64,000 bases of DNA from Paraglaciecola sp. (GTDB lineage: Bacteria > Pseudomonadota > Gammaproteobacteria > Enterobacterales > Alteromonadaceae): the NCBI GenBank assembly GCA_009993955.1, contig JAACSL010000008.1, positions 62,001 through 126,000 of the forward strand. The letters run 5' to 3'. The position numbers were made by a program, and so were the translations under genes. Positions 26,112-33,268 of this stretch are shown here, in pieces. Within the stretch, counting starts at the first letter, position 1. Each line of letters opens with the position of its first letter. The notes under the pieces were generated by a model. It worked only from the letters and a program-made list of their open reading frames with translations, had not been told where the DNA came from and made no database searches.

Positions 26112-27464
26112 ATGAAACCTATATATAAATCCATATTAGCCGCTGCTGCGTTAGCGATGATGGCAACAAGCGCTATGGCTGCAAACTCTCTAGAAGAGTT
26201 GCTTGAAGAAGTGAAGAAAAATCGTGTTTCAGAAGCAAGAATCAATAAAGAGCGTGAGGCAGAATTCCAATCTGCTCGTGCAGATAAACAAGCTTTGTTG
26301 AAAAAAGCACAAGATGGTTTGAAGGCAGAAAAAGCGCGCGGTGATCGTTTAACCAAGCAATTTGCTGACAATGAAGCCGCCCTTGCTGCTAAAGAATTAG
26401 AATTAGATCAAGCCACTGGTACCTTGGGTGAAATGTTTGGTGTAGTACGGCAAGCATCGGCTGAAGCCTATGGTCAGATCTCTACGTCGATCGTTAGTGC
26501 GGAACATCCTGGTCGTGGCGAGTTTTTGAAGCGCATGTCTGAAGAATCAAAGGGCTTACCTAATATTCAAGAATTAGAAGACCTTTGGTTTGCGTTACAA
26601 ACTGAGATGACTGAATCAGGTAAAATTACTCGTTTCAACACTAAAGTAGTTAGCTTAGATGGTGGCTCACAAACTCAAGATGTTGTGCGTGTTGGTACGT
26701 TCAACTTAATCGGCGAGCAAGGTTATCTAATCTATGATGACAAAGACGAAATTGTTCAGCCTCTAGGTCGTCAGCCTGACGGTTATTTGGTTGATTCAGC
26801 TCAGGCCTTAATTAGTGCCAAATCTGGTGTCATTCCTTTCTATGCTGACCCTTCTCGTGGCGTGTTGTTAGGTCTGCTTAAAGAGAAAGCGACCATGATG
26901 GAACGTTATCATGCAGGTGGTGTAGTTGGTTACGTCATTACCGTGATGTTGGCGATTGGTTTATTAATTGGTTTGTATAAAATTATTACCTTGACCGTGA
27001 TCAGCGGAAAAATGCGTTCACAACTTAATAATCCGTCTAACCCTTCTACGAGTAACCCACTTGGTAGAATTCTGACCGTTTACCGTGACAACAAAGGAAC
27101 GGATGCAGAAAATTTAGAGTTGAAATTAGACGAAGCTATTTTGCGTGAGTTACCAAGCATCGAAAGTGGTATCAACATCATCAAGATTTTCGCCGCTATT
27201 GCTCCTCTTCTTGGTCTTCTAGGTACAGTGCTTGGTATGATTGCCACCTTCCAGCAGATCACATTGTTTGGTACAGGTGACCCTAAACTGATGGCAGGTA
27301 GTATCTCAATGGCACTAGTAACAACGGCTCAGGGTATCATTGCAGCTCTGCCTTTATTACTGATGCACAGCATTGTAGCGGGCCGTAGTAAGTCAATTGT
27401 TCATATTCTTGATGAACAGACTGCAGGCATCATTGCTGCGCACGCTGAGACGGAGAAAGCCTAA
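26112..27464 (+). CDS. TtpC-like MotA/TolQ/ExbB proton channel protein with periplasmic N-domain
   Basis: About 450 residues: a signal sequence (ends AMA), a periplasmic coiled-coil and globular region (~25-265), a transmembrane helix (~270-295), and a C-terminal MotA/TolQ/ExbB domain (~340-440) with GLLGTVLGMIATFQQI and TTAQGIIAALP membrane motifs. This is the TtpC architecture, required for TonB2-dependent uptake in Vibrio. Start ATG 26112, preceded by GGAG; the previous gene ends 5 bp before. Confidence 0.88.
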   Translation: MKPIYKSILAAAALAMMATSAMAANSLEELLEEVKKNRVSEARINKEREAEFQSARADKQALLKKAQDGLKAEKARGDRLTKQFADNEAALAAKELELDQATGTLGEMFGVVRQASAEAYGQISTSIVSAEHPGRGEFLKRMSEESKGLPNIQELEDLWFALQTEMTESGKITRFNTKVVSLDGGSQTQDVVRVGTFNLIGEQGYLIYDDKDEIVQPLGRQPDGYLVDSAQALISAKSGVIPFYADPSRGVLLGLLKEKATMMERYHAGGVVGYVITVMLAIGLLIGLYKIITLTVISGKMRSQLNNPSNPSTSNPLGRILTVYRDNKGTDAENLELKLDEAILRELPSIESGINIIKIFAAIAPLLGLLGTVLGMIATFQQITLFGTGDPKLMAGSISMALVTTAQGIIAALPLLLMHSIVAGRSKSIVHILDEQTAGIIAAHAETEKA

Positions 27465-27465
27465 G

Positions 27466-27990
27466 ATGTTATACCTGATTGGACTATGGGAGTCGGTCAG
27501 GGACTTTATCGCTGCCGGTGGCGACGTATTATACGTCGTCGCCCTAGCGCTCTTTCTAATGTGGGTGTTTATGATAGAGCGTTATTGGTATCTGACTTCA
27601 GTGTTCCCCAAACTACACAAGGATATAGTAGCTAAATGGGATGCTAGAGAGGATACCACTTCATGGTATGCGCATAGAATCCGTGATACGTGGATTTCAC
27701 AAGCATCAGATGGCTTAAGCTCAAGAATGTTATTGATAAAAACTCTTGTTGCTATGTGTCCTCTAATTGGTTTGTTAGGAACAGTAACGGGTATGATTGG
27801 GGTGTTCGAAACAATGGCAGCTCAAGGTACCAGTAATCCTCGTCTAATGGCGGCCGGGATATCTATGGCAACTATTCCTACTATGGCTGGTATGGTTGCT
27901 GCTTTATCTGGGGTGTTTTTTAGCTCTCGCTTAGAAGCGAAAGTTAAGATTGCCAGAGAAAAGCTTGTTGATAGCTTACCCCATCATTAA
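27466..27990 (+). CDS. exbB: ExbB proton channel subunit (TonB2 type)
   Basis: A 174-residue short ExbB with three membrane helices and the conserved CPLIGLLGTVTGMIGVFE and ATIPTMAGMVAALSGVFF segments. It forms the proton-driven motor with ExbD. ATG at 27466 follows the previous stop by 1 bp and has GGAG about 10 nt upstream; the frame is open further upstream but that part overlaps the TtpC-like gene. Confidence 0.92.
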   Translation: MLYLIGLWESVRDFIAAGGDVLYVVALALFLMWVFMIERYWYLTSVFPKLHKDIVAKWDAREDTTSWYAHRIRDTWISQASDGLSSRMLLIKTLVAMCPLIGLLGTVTGMIGVFETMAAQGTSNPRLMAAGISMATIPTMAGMVAALSGVFFSSRLEAKVKIAREKLVDSLPHH

Positions 27991-28002
27991 GGAGAGGATC
28001 TT

Positions 28003-28404
28003 ATGGGTCGAAAAGTTCGAGTCGAAGAAGAAGATGCAGCAATAGACATGACTCCTATGTTGGACATTGTTTTTATCATGTTGATTTTCTTCATCGTAAC
28101 AACTGTCTTCGTGAAAGAAGCAGGTATAGAGGTGATAAAACCAAACGCTACTCAATCTGTCATGCCTAAAAACGCTAACATCTTTATCGCTGTAACGGAG
28201 AAAGGTGATGTATGGATAGACAAACGTCAGGTTGATATAGAAAGTGTGCGGGCTAATTTGGAACGTTTAATGGCGGAACAACCCTCTGATGTAATTATAA
28301 TTCAAGCAGATAAAAATGCTGAACACGGGGTTGTTGTTGAAGTCATGGACCAAATTAAAGCAGCTGGTATTGATAGAATCTCTATAGCAACGGCGGGCGG
28401 TTAA
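28003..28404 (+). CDS. exbD: ExbD biopolymer transport subunit (TonB2 type)
   Basis: 133 residues with a cytoplasmic acidic N-terminus, one transmembrane helix bearing the essential Asp (D21 in MLDIVFIML) and a periplasmic domain. It works with ExbB to convert proton motive force into TonB movement. The start has a strong AAGGAGAG ribosome binding site. Confidence 0.95.
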   Translation: MGRKVRVEEEDAAIDMTPMLDIVFIMLIFFIVTTVFVKEAGIEVIKPNATQSVMPKNANIFIAVTEKGDVWIDKRQVDIESVRANLERLMAEQPSDVIIIQADKNAEHGVVVEVMDQIKAAGIDRISIATAGG

Positions 28405-28406
28405 AT

Positions 28407-29021
28407 ATGGGTAGACTAATAGTTTCTATTTTAGTTGGTGCTGCCATTGCGTTCGGTTTGTTTGTGTTAATGGCAAAATTGATAGAGAACTCATCAAGAC
28501 CTGCAGATAAAGCTGCACCATCACCTATCATTGATATCGTGATGACACCACCTGATGACTCAACTCAGTTGCGTACTAGGGTGCCACCACCACCACCTCC
28601 TCCACCACAGCAACCACCGAAAATTCAGCCGGTTGAGCCTGATGTGGCTAAAGCAAATACTGATGGCTTAGGTTTTGCTATGCCTTCAATAGATGTAGGC
28701 GGCGCTTCGGTAGATATCGGTGGCGTTGGCGCAATGCAAAGGGACGGAGACGCTACGCCTATCGTGCGTATCGAACCTAAGTACCCAGTGCAAGCTGCTC
28801 GCGACGGTAAAGAAGGTTGGGTGAGATTGTCGTTTACCATTAATGAAGTAGGCGGTGTTGAAGATGTTGAAGTCATCGATGCTGATCCAAAACGTGTGTT
28901 TGACCGTGAGGCTAGACGTGCATTGGAAAAGTGGAAATACAAACCCAAAATCGAAGATGGCAAACCAATCAAGCAATTTAATTTAACCGTGCAACTAGAC
29001 TTTAAGTTGGATCAGTCATGA
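28407..29021 (+). CDS. tonB: Energy transducer TonB (TonB2 type)
   Basis: 204 residues: one N-terminal transmembrane helix (~5-27), a short Pro-rich linker with eight consecutive Pro (~52-72) and a TonB C-terminal domain (~115-204) with EPKYPVQAARDG and the W-K-Y-K-P motif. The linker is short, as in TonB2. I see no His in the transmembrane helix, in contrast to the SxxxH of E. coli TonB. It starts 2 bp after exbD and overlaps the next gene by 4 bp. Confidence 0.95.
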   Translation: MGRLIVSILVGAAIAFGLFVLMAKLIENSSRPADKAAPSPIIDIVMTPPDDSTQLRTRVPPPPPPPPQQPPKIQPVEPDVAKANTDGLGFAMPSIDVGGASVDIGGVGAMQRDGDATPIVRIEPKYPVQAARDGKEGWVRLSFTINEVGGVEDVEVIDADPKRVFDREARRALEKWKYKPKIEDGKPIKQFNLTVQLDFKLDQS

Positions 29022-30280
29022 TTAAAGTTTCCATTAAAAAATTATGTGTTGTTTCAGCCTTGTCGTTTTTTACAGTGTTACCCAGTGTAGTTTACGCACA
29101 AGGTGCACCAGTGATTTGTCCGGACTATAAAAAGGGTCCGACAAATATACCGAGTGAAAGAACTGGTAAAAAAGTTCAGAAGGCTTATGAAGCTTACAAC
29201 AATGATCAGATAGACGAAGCTTTAGCACTTTTATACGAAATTGATACTTCTCAAGAGTTCGACCGTGCATTTACCGATCGTTTTATTGGTAATTTGCTGG
29301 CTACTAAGCCTGAAAGTGCGACAAAGGCTCTCGAATATTTAACCAAAGCTGTGAAAGTGAATAAGTTAAATGATTCAGAACAAGCCGGTACCTTGCGTTT
29401 AGTTGCTGATCTTAATATGCAAGAAAAGCAGTATCCTCAAGCAATTGAGTGGTACAACAAATGGATGGCTTTTACTTGTAAAGAAGAAGCTGAAGTGTAT
29501 TTGCGTATTGCTACAGCCTTGTATGAGCAGCAAAAATGGGCAGACATTATTGAACCGGTTAACAAAGCTATCAAAATGGCTGAGAAACCGAATAAAAATG
29601 CCTATGCCCTTAAATTGACTTCTTATTTCAACAGAAAGATGTACAAAGAAACCATCCAAGTAGCTGAAGATACGGTGACAATATTCCCCGACAATAAGGC
29701 GAATTGGACACAACTTGGTTTCTTTTATATGTTGGTTGAAGACTATAAAAAGGCACTTTCTACGTTTGAAATGGCGTTGAATCAAGGGTTCTTAACAAAA
29801 GAAGCTGAGATTAAAGCGCTGATGCAGTTGTATTCTACCAACAATATTCCGTATAAAGCGGCTCTATTGTATGAGAAATACATGAAATCAGGGTTAATTA
29901 AAAAGGATGAGAAAAACTTATCTACATTGGCAAATACCTGGCATCAAGCGAAAGAGCATTTAAAAGCGGCTAATTATTATGGCCAAGCTGCGGCGATTTC
30001 TTCAAATCCTGACATGTACAGCAAACAAGGTACTTTGTTGTATGCTGCAGAAAAGTATAAAGATGCATTGAGTGCTTTACAAAAAGCATTAGATGGTGGA
30101 GCTGATAACGTTGGTCGTATTCATATGGCGATGATGGAAGCTAATTTTTATACGGGTGATTTCAGAAGCGCATACCAGCACGTACTTGAAGCTAAAAAGG
30201 ACACCGCTACTGCACGTAGTGCACGAAGCTGGGAGCCTTACATCAAGGAAAAGGCTAAAAATCGTGGTATCAAGCTTTAA
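29018..30280 (+). CDS. Periplasmic TPR protein of the TonB2-type operon
   Basis: 420 residues. Signal peptide ~1-28 (ends VYA-Q), then at least eight TPR-like helical hairpins up to residue ~400. The gene overlaps tonB by 4 bp (ATGA), so translation is coupled. TPR proteins are found at this place in TonB2/TtpC clusters and are presumed to be periplasmic assembly or receptor-contact factors; the function here is inferred from context. Confidence 0.85.
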   Translation: MIKVSIKKLCVVSALSFFTVLPSVVYAQGAPVICPDYKKGPTNIPSERTGKKVQKAYEAYNNDQIDEALALLYEIDTSQEFDRAFTDRFIGNLLATKPESATKALEYLTKAVKVNKLNDSEQAGTLRLVADLNMQEKQYPQAIEWYNKWMAFTCKEEAEVYLRIATALYEQQKWADIIEPVNKAIKMAEKPNKNAYALKLTSYFNRKMYKETIQVAEDTVTIFPDNKANWTQLGFFYMLVEDYKKALSTFEMALNQGFLTKEAEIKALMQLYSTNNIPYKAALLYEKYMKSGLIKKDEKNLSTLANTWHQAKEHLKAANYYGQAAAISSNPDMYSKQGTLLYAAEKYKDALSALQKALDGGADNVGRIHMAMMEANFYTGDFRSAYQHVLEAKKDTATARSARSWEPYIKEKAKNRGIKL

Positions 30281-30298
30281 TTAGGTAATCCGATAATG

Positions 30299-30328
30299 AA
30301 AAGCCCCTTAATTGGGGCTTTTGTATTT
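30299..30328 (+). terminator. Intrinsic terminator after the TonB2-type operon
   Basis: AAGCCCC/GGGGCTT stem with a 6-nt loop followed by TTTTG and ATTTTT, starting ~18 bp after the last stop codon. Confidence 0.88.
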
Positions 30329-30386
30329 TTAGCACTCATCGATTGTTTACTGTTAAGTAAAGTGGATGAGTTTAATTGAGGCGAAC

Positions 30387-30581
30387 ATGCAAAACTTACG
30401 GTCAGGGCTTGAGTCACCATGTGTACGCAATTGTTGTTTAAATCAACATGACATTTGTGTCGGCTGTAAGCGAACCTTAGAGGAGATTTTGCAATGGGGG
30501 AACGCAGATGAGCAAACAAAACTAGCCATCTTGCAAAACTGTCATGAGCGCAGTATCTCCACTAGTTTTCAAACTAAATAA
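30387..30581 (+). CDS. DUF1289 small Cys-rich protein
   Basis: A 64-residue protein with the DUF1289 pattern: SPCVRNCCLN, ICVGCKRT and EILQW, with Cys spaced as for metal binding. Function unknown; some members sit next to tRNA-modification or Fe-S genes. ATG at 30387 has GAGG 6 nt upstream and is preferred over the ATG at 30366. It precedes dusC by ~50 bp on the same strand. Confidence 0.82.
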   Translation: MQNLRSGLESPCVRNCCLNQHDICVGCKRTLEEILQWGNADEQTKLAILQNCHERSISTSFQTK

Positions 30582-30629
30582 CCTCCCATTTAATAAGCTT
30601 TTTGCAGATTTCTCAAAGGGTACACTACC

Positions 30630-31568
30630 GTGCACATTACCTTAGCGCCTATGGAAGGCGTTGTTGATAGTTTAATGCGAGACATGCTAACGAGAGTAGG
30701 TGGCTTCGATCTATGTGTCACTGAGTTTGTCAGGATTGTTGATCAGCTTCTCCCCAAACGTGTGTTTTATAGAATGTGCCCTGAACTACACCACCATGGT
30801 TACACACCAAGTGGTGTGCCAGTCAAAGTTCAACTACTTGGAAGTGAGCCTCAATGGCTAGCAGAAAACGCTGTTAGAGCGGTTGAGCTAGGTTCTCATG
30901 GTATTGATTTAAATTTTGGTTGCCCTGCTAAAACGGTGAATAAAAGTAAAGGTGGCGCAGTACTATTACAAGAGCCCGAAACACTCTACCAAATATTGTC
31001 AACAGTGCGTCAAGCATTACCCAAAGGCACGGTTTTAAGCGCAAAAATGCGGCTAGGATTTGCCGACACTACCTTAGCAATTGAAAATGCCCATGCCATC
31101 GCATCGGGTGGTGCTGACCTTTTGGTGATCCACGCTAGAACAAAGTTGGACGGTTATAAACCCCCAGCGTATTGGCCGTGGATAGCTAAAATAAAGCAAC
31201 ACGTTGATATTCCCCTAGTAGCAAATGGTGAAATTTGGGGAAGAGAGCAAGCGTTTCAATGCATACAAGAGTCTGAGTGTCAGAACATTATGCTTGGACG
31301 TGGGGCCTTGGCTCTGCCAAATTTGGCTGCCGTCATTAAAGGTACTCAACAATCTATGTTGTGGCCTGAAGTGAAGCAGTTGCTTCTTGATTACTCGGGT
31401 TATGAGTTGTACTCAGATAAAGGCAAGTATTTCCCCAATCGTGTTAAACAATGGCTTGGTTATCTCAGTCGGCAATATTGGCAAGCTGAGCAATTATTCA
31501 TTCAAATCAGAACGTTACACAATGCTCAGCAGATAATCGACAAATTAAAACAGTTTGATGCAAGCTAA
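30630..31568 (+). CDS. dusC: tRNA-dihydrouridine(16) synthase DusC
   Basis: 312 residues of the FMN-dependent Dus family. It starts directly with the substrate-binding LAPMEGVVD motif, has the catalytic Cys (C98) in LNFGCPAKTVNKSKGGA and the FMN-binding VANGEIWG and MLGRGAL motifs. The MEGV(V/L)D motif and short length are typical of DusC rather than DusA or DusB. It reduces U16 in tRNA D-loops. The start is GTG at 30630 with AAAGGG about 10 nt upstream. Confidence 0.92.
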   Translation: MHITLAPMEGVVDSLMRDMLTRVGGFDLCVTEFVRIVDQLLPKRVFYRMCPELHHHGYTPSGVPVKVQLLGSEPQWLAENAVRAVELGSHGIDLNFGCPAKTVNKSKGGAVLLQEPETLYQILSTVRQALPKGTVLSAKMRLGFADTTLAIENAHAIASGGADLLVIHARTKLDGYKPPAYWPWIAKIKQHVDIPLVANGEIWGREQAFQCIQESECQNIMLGRGALALPNLAAVIKGTQQSMLWPEVKQLLLDYSGYELYSDKGKYFPNRVKQWLGYLSRQYWQAEQLFIQIRTLHNAQQIIDKLKQFDAS

Positions 31569-31624
31569 GGTATTAGACATGTAAACTGCCTCGGCAGCTT
31601 TAGAAAACATGGCTGTTATTCATA

Positions 31625-31655
31625 AAAAAGCCACTGCAGAGCGAGTGGCTTTGTT
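31625..31655 (-). terminator. Intrinsic terminator shared by dusC and the small minus-strand gene
   Basis: AAAGCCACT/AGTGGCTTT forms a 9-bp stem with an 8-nt loop. On the minus strand it ends in a run of T (AAAAAA on plus), 4 bp after the small gene's stop codon. On the plus strand the T-run is short (TTTG), so it may serve dusC only weakly. Confidence 0.8.
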
Positions 31656-31658
31656 GAT

Positions 31659-31835
31659 TCAAACTCTCGTGTCTATGATTGAGCCAACACGATCGTCTGC
31701 TGATGACCTCGTTTGTTGTTCTGGCGGTGATTCCAAGGTCTCTTGAGATTGAGCCTGCACCACTTGTTGCTGAGAACCCGTCTGGGTTGGTGCAATTTGA
31801 GCTAACGACCCTGCACCTGCTGAACCTATCTCCAT
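31659..31835 (-). CDS. 58-residue Gln/Ser-rich protein, unknown function
   Basis: A frame of 58 codons from ATG at 31835 to TGA at 31659. It is preceded by AGGAGG with a 5-6 nt spacer, one of the best ribosome binding sites in the window, and followed at once by an intrinsic terminator. The protein begins MEIGSAGAGSLAQIA and is rich in Gln, Ser, Thr and Ala, with an acidic-basic C-terminus (DDRVGSIIDTRV). It has no signal peptide, Cys or membrane segment, and is likely disordered. I recognise no family. The gene-expression signals make it likely real. Confidence 0.7.
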   Translation of the reverse strand: MEIGSAGAGSLAQIAPTQTGSQQQVVQAQSQETLESPPEQQTRSSADDRVGSIIDTRV

Positions 31836-31890
31836 CTTGTCCTCCTATGGTTGAGTAAACGCACTAAGGTCAGTCTAGACCTTAAATAGT

Positions 31891-32535
31891 TCATTCGCCA
31901 GCCAGTATACGATTGAATTGTGCGTACATGGCTTGGGCAATACTTTGTTGTGCTGCTGCATTCGGGTGAATACCATCCCGCTGCATTAATTCAGGTTTGG
32001 TGGCGATATCTGCCAAAAAAAACGGGATTAATCGTATATTGGTTTCTGCGGCAATATCTATAAAGCTTTGTGCGAACATGTCGGTATAACGTCTACCGTA
32101 GTTTGGTGGTATTTGCATAGCTTGCAGAATAACCTGAATATTCTGTTGCTTAGCCAACTCAATCATCGCGATTAAGTTACTTTGCATCTTTGCTACTGGA
32201 TGGCCTTGCAATCCATCGTTTCCACCTAATTCTATGTATAAATGGCTGGGAGCGTGTTGCTCAAGCAATCTGGGCAGTCTCGCCAACGCCCCGTCAGTGG
32301 TTTCACCACTAATCGCCGCATTAACTACCTCTATGCTATCGTCTCTCCACATATCTTGTAACAAACTTACCCACCCATCAGCTAGGGAAATGCCATAGCC
32401 AGCACTTAAGCTATCGCCGAGTATCAATAGTTTTGTGTCTTTGGCCCACAATTGATCTGAAACACACAATAAAGGTATTAATACCAAGAGAAATTTTAAT
32501 TTAGTCAACCAAGACTTAGCATTTACAGGCAGCAC
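31891..32535 (-). CDS. tesA: SGNH-hydrolase arylesterase / lysophospholipase (TesA-like)
   Basis: 214 residues. Signal peptide ~1-31 (ends LWA-K), then the GDSL block with the nucleophile S42 (LGDSLSAGYG), the GGND block and the catalytic DGIHPN. This is TesA/ApeA: periplasmic acyl-CoA thioesterase I, protease I and lysophospholipase L1 activities are known for the E. coli enzyme. The start is GTG at 32535, with no in-frame ATG before the catalytic block. The start codon is one base from the ATG of the divergent ABC transporter gene, the same gene pair arrangement as tesA-ybbA in E. coli. Confidence 0.9.
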   Translation of the reverse strand: MLPVNAKSWLTKLKFLLVLIPLLCVSDQLWAKDTKLLILGDSLSAGYGISLADGWVSLLQDMWRDDSIEVVNAAISGETTDGALARLPRLLEQHAPSHLYIELGGNDGLQGHPVAKMQSNLIAMIELAKQQNIQVILQAMQIPPNYGRRYTDMFAQSFIDIAAETNIRLIPFFLADIATKPELMQRDGIHPNAAAQQSIAQAMYAQFNRILAGE

Positions 32536-32536
32536 A

Positions 32537-33265
32537 ATGACTCCAGAAAAAATGATAGTAGCTAATGGGATTAGTAAAACAGTTTCTACTGCTCAAGGTC
32601 AATTACAGATCCTTCAACCCATCAGTTTTAATGTCTCAGTGGGGGAATCTGTGGCAATCGTTGGGGCATCAGGTTCAGGAAAGTCCACATTGTTGAGTTT
32701 ATTGGCGGGGCTTGATGAAGTGACGTCGGGGGAAATATTCCTAAACGGCCAAGCCATGCATGCAATGAATGAGGAGCAACGTGCTCAACTTCGTGGCGCC
32801 AATGTGGGCTTCATTTTTCAGAGTTTCATGCTGGTACAAAGCCTCAGTGCTATTGAGAACATCATGTTGCCTGCAGAGATAGCGGGGACAGCCAATGCCA
32901 AACAACGGGCTTTAGATTTGCTTAAGTTGGTTGGATTAGATCATCGTGCAAGTCATTACCCCAATCAACTGTCTGGTGGCGAACAGCAACGTGTCGCCAT
33001 TGCTCGTGCATTTATCACTCAACCCAAAGTATTGTTTGCCGATGAGCCAACAGGTAACTTAGATGCGGCAAATAGCGGCAAGATAGAACAGTTACTGTTT
33101 GAATTAAATCGTGACGCCAATACTACCCTCATTCTTGTAACACACGACCAAGAACTTGCGGCAAAGTGCCAACGCCAATTGCATATGCATGCCGGAGAAT
33201 TGACAGAAACTGCTGAGCTTAGTTCAATCAAACACGCGCTCAACGCAACGCAGAAACGGGGTTGA
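32537..33265 (+). CDS. ABC transporter ATP-binding protein (YbbA-like)
   Basis: 242 residues with Walker A (GASGSGKST), the Q-loop, the signature LSGGEQQRV, Walker B (VLFADEPTGNLD) and the switch His (VTHD). It belongs to the MacB/LolD-type group that pairs with FtsX permeases. It is followed 3 bp later by the permease gene. In E. coli the YbbAP pair works with the neighbouring hydrolase TesA. An alternative start is the ATG at 32552. Confidence 0.93.
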   Translation: MTPEKMIVANGISKTVSTAQGQLQILQPISFNVSVGESVAIVGASGSGKSTLLSLLAGLDEVTSGEIFLNGQAMHAMNEEQRAQLRGANVGFIFQSFMLVQSLSAIENIMLPAEIAGTANAKQRALDLLKLVGLDHRASHYPNQLSGGEQQRVAIARAFITQPKVLFADEPTGNLDAANSGKIEQLLFELNRDANTTLILVTHDQELAAKCQRQLHMHAGELTETAELSSIKHALNATQKRG

Positions 33266-33268
33266 AGC

